Below, one piece after another: positions 35,801-47,800 of a stretch of DNA of 64,000 nt. The DNA is from Mercenaria mercenaria (lineage: Eukaryota > Mollusca > Bivalvia > Venerida > Veneridae). The notes under the pieces are model-generated. The model saw only the letters and a list, made by a program, of their open reading frames with translations. It was not told the DNA's origin and made no database searches. Location: contig NC_069362.1 in assembly GCF_021730395.1 (NCBI RefSeq), positions 81,856,001-81,920,000 on the forward strand, given 5' to 3'. Positions within the stretch are counted from its first letter, which is position 1. Each line of letters begins with the position of its first letter. The position numbers were made by a program, and so were the translations under genes.

Positions 35801-38800
35801 ACCTTGACCTTTAATAGACTGACCACAAAATCAATAGGGGTCATCTACTCTGCATGTTCAATCATCCTATGAAGTTTCAACATTCTGGGTCAAGTGGTTC
35901 TCAAGTTATTGATCAGAACTGGTTATCAATGTTCAGGCCTCTGTGACCTTGACCTTTAACGAAGTGACCCCAAAAACAATAGGGGTCATTTACTCTACAT
36001 GAACAATCATCCTATGAAGTTTCAACATTCTAGGTCGAGAGGTTCTCAAGTTATTGATTGGAAATGGTTTTCCATGTTCAGGCCCCTGTGACCTTGACCT
36101 TTCACAGAGTGACCCCAAAATCGTTAGGGGTCATCTACTCTTTATGACCAATCATCCTATTAAGTTTCAACATTCTGGGTCAAGTGGTTCTCAAGTTACT
36201 GACCGGAAATGGTTTTCAATGTTCAGGCCCCTGTGACCTTGACCTTTAATGGAGTGACCCCAAAATCGATAGGGGTCATCTATTTTGCATGTACAATCAT
36301 CCTATGAAGTTTCAACATTCTGGGTCAAGTGGTTCTCTAGTTATTGATCGGAAATGGTTTTCAATGTTCAGGCCCCTGTGACCTTGACCTTTTGATGGAG
36401 TGACCCCAAAATCAATAGGGGTCATCTACTCTTCATGACCAATCATCCTATGAAGTTTCAACATTCTAGGTCAAGTGGTTCTCTAGTTATTGATCGGAAA
36501 TGGTTTTCAATGTTCAGGCCCCTGTGACCTTGACCTTTGACGGAGTGACCCCAAAAACAATAGGGGTCGTCTACTCCATCAGCCCTACAACCCTATGAAG
36601 TTTGAAGGTTCTAGGTCAAATGGTTCTCCAGTTATTGCTCGGAAATGAAGTGTGACGTACGTACGGACGGACGGACGGACGGAAGGACGGACGGGGCAAA
36701 AACAATATGTCTCCAGGGGAGACATAAATAGTCAAGGAAATATGATCTGATAACTTTTGAATTTTTAATATTCCTATATACTTCATATAACAATTGACCC
36801 CCAGGGCTGGGCCTCTTTTCACCCCAGAGGCATCATTTAGACAATCTTGTTAGAGATCCACTAGGCAATGCTACATATCAAATATCAAAGGCCTAGGCCT
36901 TGAACATTCAGACAAGATTTTTATTTTTTCCTACGCAAGTGTATGTAAAACTAAAGACCACCCAGGGCAGGGCCGCTTTTCACCCCAGGGTTATAATTTG
37001 AATAATTTTCGTGGAGGACCACAAGGCAATGCTATAAACCAAATATCAAAGGCTTAGGTCATGCGGTTTTAGACGAGAAATTTTTTAAAGTTTTTTCCTT
37101 TAGTCTATGTAAAACTTGTGACCCCAGTGGTGGGGCCTCTTTTCATCCCAGGGGCACAATTTGAACAATCTTCATAGAGGACCATTAGATGATATCACAT
37201 GCCAAATATCAAGGCTCTACGCCTTGTAGTTTTGGACAAGAAGATTTTTAAAGTTTTTCCTTTCAGTTGCCATGGCAACAAGAGTTCTGCATGGAATTCA
37301 ATTTTTTTAATAATTTTGAAAGGGGGCCACCCAAAGATCATTCCTGATAGTTTGGTGTAATTCTGCCAAGTGGTTTTCAAGAAGATTTTTTTTAGAAAAT
37401 GTTGACAGACACATGACGCACGACTGACGACAGACATTGAGCGGTCACAAAAGCTCAACATGAGCCTTTGGCTCAGGTGAGCTAAAAAAGCTAATGAGGA
37501 ACATTGTACAATCACAACAGCTCATCTGTGATCATTCAGCTCAGATGGACTAAGGTTAACATTCCTTTAAAAAAAAAAATTCAGCATTATAGTTTGAGAT
37601 GATGTTGCATATATACAATTATCACTATCAGCGACATTTTCAACACACCTGATTTTCCAATAGCCATTCCTGGTTTATATCCCATCTTCTGCAGCAATGA
37701 GAACCCTTTATTTTCACTGGATATACTGGCCCTTAATCCTTCCTCCCTCTTTTCCTTCTCAAGTACAGCCTGTGGTTTTTTCTTGTTTTTCTCATTCGCA
37801 ACTTTTTCTTTCCTGTGTTGTGCATGCTTTCTGGCAGTGTCTTTGGACAGTAAACCTGGTCTTGTATCTGGTCTAATAAAAACAGAACATTTATTTTATT
37901 ATTAGAGACCAATCATATATGCCATGGGGAAGTGAAAGGTTTAATAATACATCTAATTACATTGCATATAAACATCTACCGTTTGTTAAAAATATCTTTA
38001 CCATCATGTTAACCTATATTTATTTACTGGTAAATGATATATTTGTTTAGTTTAATGTCAGCTTTAAGAATTATTTTAGACATACATGTGCAAATGGGTA
38101 GAACCATGGACCTTCCGCAAGCCACCTGTATGACTTCCTAAAAGAATTCTACACCCCAATTATTATCTCAAATCAAACAGGACAAAATATCATAAACTTT
38201 ATTTTATCTGAATCAAATTTATCACTTTATACAGCCTTCTTACACGGTAAGGTTCCGTCGAGATAATGGAACTTATCAATTATCAAACAAGTGCATAAAA
38301 TGGCCCTTACTGTTTACCAAAAATAGACTAGTATTAATAACAGGCAGTAAACATTTTTTTATCCAGTTTTATGAACAGAGAGAGACTTTGATGGTTGGAA
38401 GTGTGATCGTTTCGTTTAACCGGGTAGAGATTTTGTAAGCATTTACCAGTCAAAACATGAAACGGACTTGTGTATACATGGAAGCATTACGGTCCAGGTG
38501 TAGTAATTATCCCGTTCAATGGATTTGAAAGCATAATCAATTTTGGTACTAAACTCTGCCTACCTCTGGTATATACAAAGCAGGTATCTATTTGCATGGA
38601 GTTGTTAGATTTTCTAAGTCCAAAAGGGGCCATAGTTCTTGCAAAAAGCAATGTAGAGTTACAGTACTTGCTGTGCAGAGTCAGCTTTTAATGGTAAATA
38701 ACTGCTCCAAGTTTTAAAGCAATAGCTTTGATTGTTAAGGTGAAAAGTTGACCTAAACGCAAAACTTAACCATGAAATCTGATATTTTCTCAGTCCAAAA

Positions 38801-41800
38801 GGGGCCATAATTCTTGTAAAAAGCAATGCAGAGTTATGGTACTTGCTACACGCAGAGTCAGCTTTTAATGGCGAATGACTGCTCCAAGTTTTAAAGCAAT
38901 AGCTTTGACTGTTGAGGAGAAAAGTTGACCTAAACACAAAACTTTACCAAGAAATCTGATATTTTCTAAGTCCAAAAGGGGCCATAATTCTTGCAAAAAG
39001 CAGGATAGAGTTATGTTTCTTGCTGTACAGAGTCAGCTTTTGATGGTAACAAGTGTTGCAAGTTCTAAAGCAATAGCTTTGATAGTTTAGGAGAAAAGAT
39101 CTCTGACCTAAACATAAAACTTAACCAAGAAAACCTGATTTTCTCAGTCCAAAAGGGGCCATAATTCTTGCAAAAAGCAATGTAGAGTTACGGTACTTGC
39201 TGTGCAAAGTCAGCTTTTAATGGCCAATAAGTGCTCCAAGTTTTAAAGCAATAGCTTTGACTGTTAAGGAGAAAAGTTGACCTAAACACAGAACTTAACA
39301 AAGAAATTTGATGTTTTCTAAGTCCAAAAGGGAGGGGCCTCCGTGGCCGAGTGGTTAAGGTCGCTGACTTCCAATCACTTGTCCCTCATCGATGTGGGTT
39401 CGAGCCTCACTCGGGGCGTTGAATTCTTCATGTGAGGAAGCCATCCAGCTGGCTAACGGAAGGCCAGTGGTTCTACCCAGGTGCCCGCCCGTGATGAAAT
39501 AATGCACGGAGGGGCACCTGGGGTCTTCCTCCACCATCAAAGCTGGAAAGTCGCCATATGACCTATAATTGTGTTGGTGCGACGTTAAACCCAACAAAAA
39601 TAAATAAAAAATAAAACCAAATTCTTGAAAAAAGCATGATGGAGTTATGTTTCTAGCTGTACAGAGTCAGCTCTTGATGGTTAACAAGTGTTGCAAGTTT
39701 TAAAGCAATAGCTTCAGTAGTTTAGGAGAAAAGCTGACCTAAACACAAAACTTAACCAGGCAACGCCAACCCCGCTAAAGTGATGACAATAACTTATCAT
39801 TTATAAAAAAAAAAATCAGATAATAAATAAATTAATAAATTAAAATAAATAACACATTTCGAGTCTTCTATTGTGCAAGAGAGATTATATGATACTTTCT
39901 TCAAAATCCCGTGCCTTAAAATGCATCAAAGAACAAAAGTTTATCTAAAAATAAATTGCGAAATCCGTACTTTCAGCAGAAAAATACTTTCCGTATGTAT
40001 CTCCCGTGGTACCTGACAATTGCGAATAGTTTCTGAGGGATACGGCTGCTGTGTGAATAAATTCAATAATGGAAGTAGGGACACGGCTGCAGTGTCTGTA
40101 ATATACTATTCGCAGCCATGTATATAGCCTCGGCCTTAAAACACTGAAAATGCGTTAAAACCTATTCTCTATCGCCACATATGGTCATTTTGGTTTAAAA
40201 TGCTGAAATATATTGACTTACAGTTGACAGGGATAGAGGTGGGGGGCCCGGGAATGTTGACCTCTGTTGCATCTTTTGACAGGAATGAAATGGTGGCCTC
40301 TGTTACATCTTTTGACAGGAATGAAATGGGGATGTTGGCCTTTGTTACATATTTCGGTCTAAATTCCAAGTACCCAGATATTATTAATCTGGACATAGGA
40401 GGTGATGGAGGCATATAAAAACCACATTATATTTATAGTTCAATATTTGGGGTAGGTATAGAAGAGGGTCCATGATTTTTTTTAATACAAGTGTGAAATG
40501 GTGGGTTCTGGTGCATTTTTGAGTCAAAACTTTGGTAAGTGTAGGTCACTTCTCAGGCCCCTAGGGACAGCGAAGCGGCACTGGCCTCCCCCCTCCCCCC
40601 ACCCCCCTGGATCCAGGTCTATGTAGATGAGGGTGACTTTGACCAGCTGTGGAACTTCTTAAGCTTAATTTTTTATCTCTGTTTAGTGAAAATTGAAAGG
40701 CTTCACTTTAAGCACAAGTTGAAGTATTTGCATGCATGTCAAATTGTATGTGATTTAGTTAATACAAAGTACATTTCGATGGTACCTAAAGATTCAAATT
40801 CATCTTTACATATTTTTTTCATAGTGAAATGATAGCTAAGTGCAACAATTTATTAAATATATTTATGATTTTCCTCCTCTCCATGTAAAAATAGAAATAT
40901 CAATATTTAAACAAGAGTGCAAGAATGTCACAATATACGCCCGTCACAGCAAATTTCTTTACTCTAAAACCTGTATTTGCAAATGGAATTTTAATTTTGT
41001 GGTTGCATAGTAATAACTGTAAGTGTTTTGTTTTTCTAAGTCCACAAAAAAATTCCTTACCAGGTAGAGATACCTTAAAATATACCTAAAATTGGAAAGT
41101 AACATCTATGTTGTACCACAGAAAAGTGGTCTTGGTTTTTCCCTATGGTCAATTAGTCTGTGGACGCCGCCCGCCCGCCCGCCATCCCGCCCGCCCGCCA
41201 GGGGCGTTCCCATAATACGTCCCGTTTTTCAAACGGGCGTATAAAAATGACTTTCTCAAAATATCTGAAGCAAAATGGACAACTCTTGTACTGACTGTTT
41301 TTCAATGATTTTAGGATTTCCCAAATTATAGTCTATATAAAAAGTCTCCACAGCTAAATAAATTCAATAGAGTATAGTGTAAGTTCAGTCTACTTTCAAC
41401 ACTTTGAAAGAACCTATACTGAACTTCCTTTTGTCTTTTAATAAAGTAAAAATCCAAGACTAGCCAAGAGTCAAAAACTCATGAAAAAAATCTGAGTGAA
41501 AGAGAATGACATGCTCTTTATTATAAGCTTACCAAAACCATACCAAAAATTTGCCTGAAAGAAGTTATTAAAGATTTTATAATGTAAACAAACCCCTACA
41601 TCATTTTACCATTAATATTTTCCACTCATGAATGCACTCAATTCAGGTGACAATTATTGATATTTATAATTGTAAATGAGAGGCCCCAACAAAAAAAAAA
41701 CTTTCAAGTTGTGTAAACAGTTTAAGCTGTAAATTAATGTTGATATCTGAAGTTACCCTCTTACTTTGTTTACAACAATAAATAAAACACCTTATACATG

Positions 41801-44800
41801 TAGTTTGTTTAAGGTAGTTGACCTGTAACGAAAATCATCAAATAAAGTAATCTCCATATGCCTTTTCAGCATTTATTCGTTTTTCATGGAAAGCAATGAT
41901 CCTGAGAGTTCCATCCAGAGAATGTTGTATTGCTTAAAATACATTGCAGAAAGTCATTACATATCAGCTACCTTAAAATGTTGTAATTACAACCACTACC
42001 TTAAAATGTTGTAATTTCATTTGATGACAATGACTTTTTGTGTTACAATAGAATGTTGTATTGCTTAAAATACATTGCAGAAAGTCATTACATATCAGCT
42101 ACCTTAAAATGTTGTAATTACAACCACTACTGACTTTTTGTGTTACATTATTTGCAGCAAAGTACTCTTGAACAGTAAGAGCAATGCTGACTAAAGCATA
42201 AGAAACACTTTCAAAATGATTCACTGAAATGATGAATATAACCAGTCTAGCTACTTTGTTGCACTAACTTGCAGCATGCCCATTCACGCACTGCAGTACG
42301 TGAATCACGCACAAAATATCAAATGCACGCATAAAAATCACTTGTTGGGGGTACACGCACGCAGAGATTCGGAACTCCAGTTCAGCTGCCAAATCGCTGT
42401 TTATTGCATCACGCACTTGCCAATTGTTTGGTATGGTCTAAAACGCAGATCCGGTCCACGAACGTTATAATTTCGTTTCCATCACCGAATTCTCGGCGTA
42501 ATTGTCAGCTGTTTAGAGGGGTTTGGTAAATGTTTTAGTCGGACGTCACATGAGTCGTGTGCAAAAAAGAATGGATACGAAACGCAAAAAGGCATTTTAG
42601 CTTTAACAAGTGAATGAAGTATTGCCATGCAATACAAAGTCCCCTACTGGAAGGCACCTAATTTTCTCTACTGCAGTATAACATAATGAACTGATATCTG
42701 TCAATGATGTATAAACAATATTGTACTATATATACAATATAATATAACAAAGCACTTTGATTAAAATTTGCATATATAAAAACGTACAGTTCGTCATGTC
42801 AGCGCAATAACTCAATAAGTGCATATATATTATATAAGCACTTATTGAGTTATTGCGCTGACATGACGAGTTGTTTTCATTTGGACTTTTTTTTTGGTCG
42901 ATTATACAAAAAATTATCATAAAAGTTATTTATAGTAACAACAAAGTGAAATAAACCCTAAAAAAAAAAAAATAAATTATATAAAATTTAAGTCCACAAG
43001 AAACTCTTTACCAGGTAGAGATAGATCAAAATACACCTAAAATTTGGATGTACCGTGCATGTTGTACCACAGAAAAGTGGTCTCAATTTTTCCCTACGGC
43101 CAGTAATAAAAAAGTTACGATATAATCTATTTATAGTAACAACAAAGGGACATAATTCTAAAAAAAAGTGTGCCTCATAGTGGTGAACATTTCTACCAAG
43201 TATCATCAAAATCCCTCCATGCATGAAGAAGAAATGCTCCGGACAAACTCATTCTTGCATTTGACCTTTAACCTCTAAGTATGACCTTGACCTTAGACCT
43301 AGGGACCTGGTTCTGGCGTGTGACAATTCGTCTCATGGTGGTGAACATTTGTGCCAAGTTACATTACAATCCCTCAATGCATAAAGAAGAAATGCTCCAG
43401 ACAAAGTCATTCTTGAATTTGACCTTTGACCTCTAAGTATGACCTTGACCTCTTAGACCTAGAGCCGGGGCTTTGCGCACAACATGTTGTCTCATCCAGG
43501 GAAATGTTTGTGCCAACTGATATTTAAATCCTGTTTTGCATCACAAAGTTATAGACCGGACAGGAAAAAAACCCTGTTGACCTTTGACCTCAAAATGTGA
43601 CCTTGACCTTTGAGCTAGGGGTGCGGGTTTTCCGCACGACACATCGCCTCATCATGGGGAATATTTTTGCCAAGTAATATTAAAATCCCTTCATGGATGA
43701 AAGAGTTATGGACCAGACACGAAACAGACCCTGTTCATGCCATGTTAACATTTGACTGCTAAGTGTGACCTTGACCTTTGAGCTAGGGGTCTGAAAGTTG
43801 TGCATGACACATCATCTTATTATGAGGTACAATTGTGCCATGTGATATTAAAATCCCTTCATGGATGGGAGAGTTATGGACCGGACAGGAAAAAAGCCCT
43901 GTTGACCTTTGACCTCCAATTGTGACTTTGACCTTTAAGCTAGGGGTCCGGGTTTTGCGCATGACACGTCGTCTCATCATGGGGAACTTTTGTGCCAAGT
44001 AATAATAAAATCCCTTCATGGATAAAAGAGTTATGGACCGGACACGAAATTGCGGACGGACGGAATGACAGAATGACGGAATGACGGAAAAGCGCATTCC
44101 TATAGTCCCCGAAACTGGTTTTCAACCAAGACTAATAAACTCGGCAAAAGGTTAACAGTATTTTATTTTTCGATATTTAACTGCAACTTTGATACACATT
44201 GCATATCTGGGCATTTATTATTGATGGACGAATTTTACCAGTCTTCAGTTGACTGTATGTTATTTCGGACGAATCGTGTTCCGTTCACGAAATTGGGAAT
44301 ACATGAAACTTGCTGAAAACTTATTTATATTTCGTCACCTCAGTGCAAGAAGTGGATAACTGCATTGACTTAAAGAAGGACTTATTCACTTTTTGCGCTA
44401 AGGTGACGATTTAGTATGATATAGGGAGGGGTCTTTTGATTCAGAATTTCCTATCTTAACTTTGGAAAAACATTTTACATTTTCTAAAATTATCTCATCT
44501 GTTATGCCCCACCCACGAGAGTTCTGTATGAAAAAAACAAACAAAAAAAAAAAAAAACATGTAATATACAAATTTTCAGTAGTTTAAAAAATAGAAAATT
44601 TTCAGATCTGCCATGTAGTGTACCCCCAAATTTTGAAGTGTACCCCTATTTTGCAAAAGCAGGGGGTACATGTACCCTCAACTTTAAAAATGAGTGGGCA
44701 TGCTGACTTGATACCAATTTAACTTTTTTTGTAATTTCTCATTGTTGGATATATACATTTTACATTTCAGTATATAAATTTTGTGTAAACCAATGTATTA

Positions 44801-47800
44801 TCATTGAGAACAATAAATAACTTTGGCTAAAAGATCAAAACTTAATAACGTTTCCTAATGTTGTAAAATTTCTTTAATGGAACTTATGCATTATTTTACT
44901 TTATTTTTATGCACTACTAAACTTTCTATAAGGGCCTCACTACAACGTATAAAATAACTGTCACTGTAAGTCATGAGAAAAGTGTGCATGTTGTATATTG
45001 AATACAAAGAGATTTTAAACAAATGTAGGTCATATTTTGTCTGCCTGATCAGTTGTTGGGAAAAGGACCTATTTTATTTTTCTTTCACTTTTGAAACGTG
45101 TTATGTTGGCTTCAGTTTATTGGTCAGTTCAGAGTTGTTCCCCTTAGATTTTCTTGGGTAGGTACGAAGTTCACAGCACTTCCACAGTAAATCGATAAAA
45201 ATCATCTCAGTTCTTTTAAATCAAAAGTGTATTAGTTATCTAATACACAAATTGCACAAATCGAGTAGAATTAGGTCAAATTACATCATATACATCACAA
45301 CATTCATGTGCAGACCCCACCTGGAAAATCCAAAAAAAAAAAAAAAAAGAAAAGAAGGAACGAAAATGTTTTTTCGAAAAGGTAACATTAGGACCGCATT
45401 CAAAGTGTATGTGGCTGCTACATACGACCTTAACATAATTCATATTTATGTTAATTATCTCAAAGAAACAAAAAACGTGAAAATAAGGGGTATATTGTAT
45501 ATAAAATTGCAGTGGAAAAGGTGTTCTTAAATGCTCCTAAAATGCCCCAGAATGCAGGAAATGAAGCGCTGAATTTCAAAATTTTCCAGGGGGGCATGCC
45601 CGGACCCCCCTAGCTCGTCGGCTTTTTGGCAACCCTGTACTTGTAGCATTCACAAAAACATGTCACACATCAAAATATTTAGTGTATAGAGACACTTTTC
45701 TCAAAGTGAGGGGCGGTCGGACCCCCTCTGAGAAAATTGGCTTGATCCGCGCATGTCATTTAAACTGTCAAACAGAGTTTCCTTTCATCCTACATCAAAG
45801 GACTAATGCCAATCTTCACTTTTCTTTGAACTTAAGCCGCCATGTGCCTGTGTTTATTTCAAGATTTTGATGTAATTTTGTCACCAAATGTGTCGGATAA
45901 TACTGGGATATACAAATTTAATTATATTTGAAAATACAGGAAAATTAGGATTTACAAAAAAATCTCGGTAAGTGGCTTTAGTACACTGTTTGAAAAAAGG
46001 TCTCAATTAATGTGTACGATATGAACAGTTATCACTTAAGTTGCCTATTATTGCGTTGCATGATCAGAAATGTAGATGTCTGTTTTTATAAATCTTAAAT
46101 GTTGAAACTGATCAACAGAAAATCAGAATCAATTTTTAGACTGCAGTCATCTATCTATCTATCTTCCATTGACGTCAAACCCCTTGCGGGAACATAGACG
46201 TTTTGCACGTCAAAATCAACAAGAGCTGTCTCCATAGGATGACATATGCCCCCGATGGCACTTTGAATGAGTAGTTATGGCCGATGTTAGAGTTTAGGAC
46301 CTTTGACCTACGGAGCTGGGTCTTGCGCGCGACACGTCGTCTTACTGTGCCACACATTCATGCGTAGTTATTTTAAAATCCATGCATGAATGACAAAGAT
46401 ATGGACCGGACACGCCCATCAATGCACTATCATGAAAAATGACCTTTAACGTCTAAGTGTGACCTTGACCTTTGAGCTACAGACCTGGGTCTTGCGCCCG
46501 ACATGTCGTCTTACTGTGGTACACATTCATGCCAAGTTATTTGAAAATCCATCCATGGTTGACAAAGATATGGACCGGACACGCCCATCAATGCACTTTC
46601 CTTTAATGTCTAAGTGTGACCTTGACCTTTGAGCTACGGACCTGGGTCTTGCGCGCGACACGTCGTCTTACTGTGGTACACATTCATGCCAAGTTATTTG
46701 AAAATCCATCCATCCATGACAAAGATATGGACCGGACACGCCCATCAATGCACTATCCTTTAATGTCTAAGTGTGACCTTGACCTTTGAGCTACGGACCT
46801 GGGTCTTACGCGTGACACGTCGTCTTACTGTGGTACACATTCATGCCAAGTTATTTGAAAATCCATCCATCGATGACAAAGATATGGACCGGACACGCCC
46901 ATCAATGCACTATCCTTTAATGTCTAAGTGTGACCTTGACCTTTGAGCTACGGACCTGGGTCTTGCACGCGACACGTCGTCTTACTGTGGTACACATTCA
47001 TGCCAAGTTATTTGAAAATCCATCCATCGATGACAAAGATATGGACCGGACACAAAAATTGCGGACAGACTGACAGACGGACAGACTGTTCAAAAACTAG
47101 AGTGGCGGAACCTATGCTCGCGGTATTTTGTACATATATAATCTTTTTAAGAAGCAAGAAAAAATTATTATTTCGACTTGCCTAAGCAAAAACATAAAGT
47201 TATCCTCCTTTTATCGAAACATATTGTTGATGTGTGTCATCACGGGACTTAGTCGTCTCGTGAGCTATCGACACGGCATACGTGAAAAGGTGAAAATTCG
47301 CCCTGAAGGGAACCTATGCTGGCGGTATGTTATATCGATTAAACTAAGGGCGAAAAAAAAAATTCAGCAGGCTAAAAAGGAACAAACAAGCACATGCGAA
47401 TATAATATTTAGAACATTACTCATTTATTATGTGAAAAACAAAAGAAATGAGGATAAAATTTAGTATGTGCCTCTATGTGTATATTTCCCTTACAGAAAT
47501 GAAGTCACTATTAGAACAAGGCTTAAAAACGTATCATAATGTTATTTAAAAACAGAATGTTCAAGTATTAAAGATTCAAACAACGACAGTGATTAATTCA
47601 CTAACGTTTTCTACACTTCTTTTGTGTGTAGGAAATTTACTCCTCCCTACATCTCAGAAAGAACCATTTGGACTTTGTCAAAATGCTAAGATCAACATCG
47701 ATCTTTTCATGTTTCGAAAGGCACTCGTAGTGTAGCCAGGCGTCACATTCATCACATCTTGCTCTTAAATGTATCTTATATCTGAATGTAATGCATGATT

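Larger units (their letters stand above)
42272..44705. mobile_element. Candidate TIR element with 5-bp flanking duplication
   Basis: The left end CAGCATGCCCATTCA and the right end TGAGTGGGCATGCTG match inverted at 14 of 15 positions. ACTTG lies outside both ends (42267-42271 and 44706-44710). GGGGGTACAC lies subterminally near both ends. The inside is non-coding: a perfect hairpin (42792-42868) and a hairpin-type array (about 42960-44145). The superfamily is not assignable from the ends alone. Confidence 0.45.

Noticed and set aside
39347-39420. tRNA gene (A and B boxes)
   Set aside because: The head continues into a SINE body and A-rich tail, and no clean cloverleaf with acceptor stem was found.
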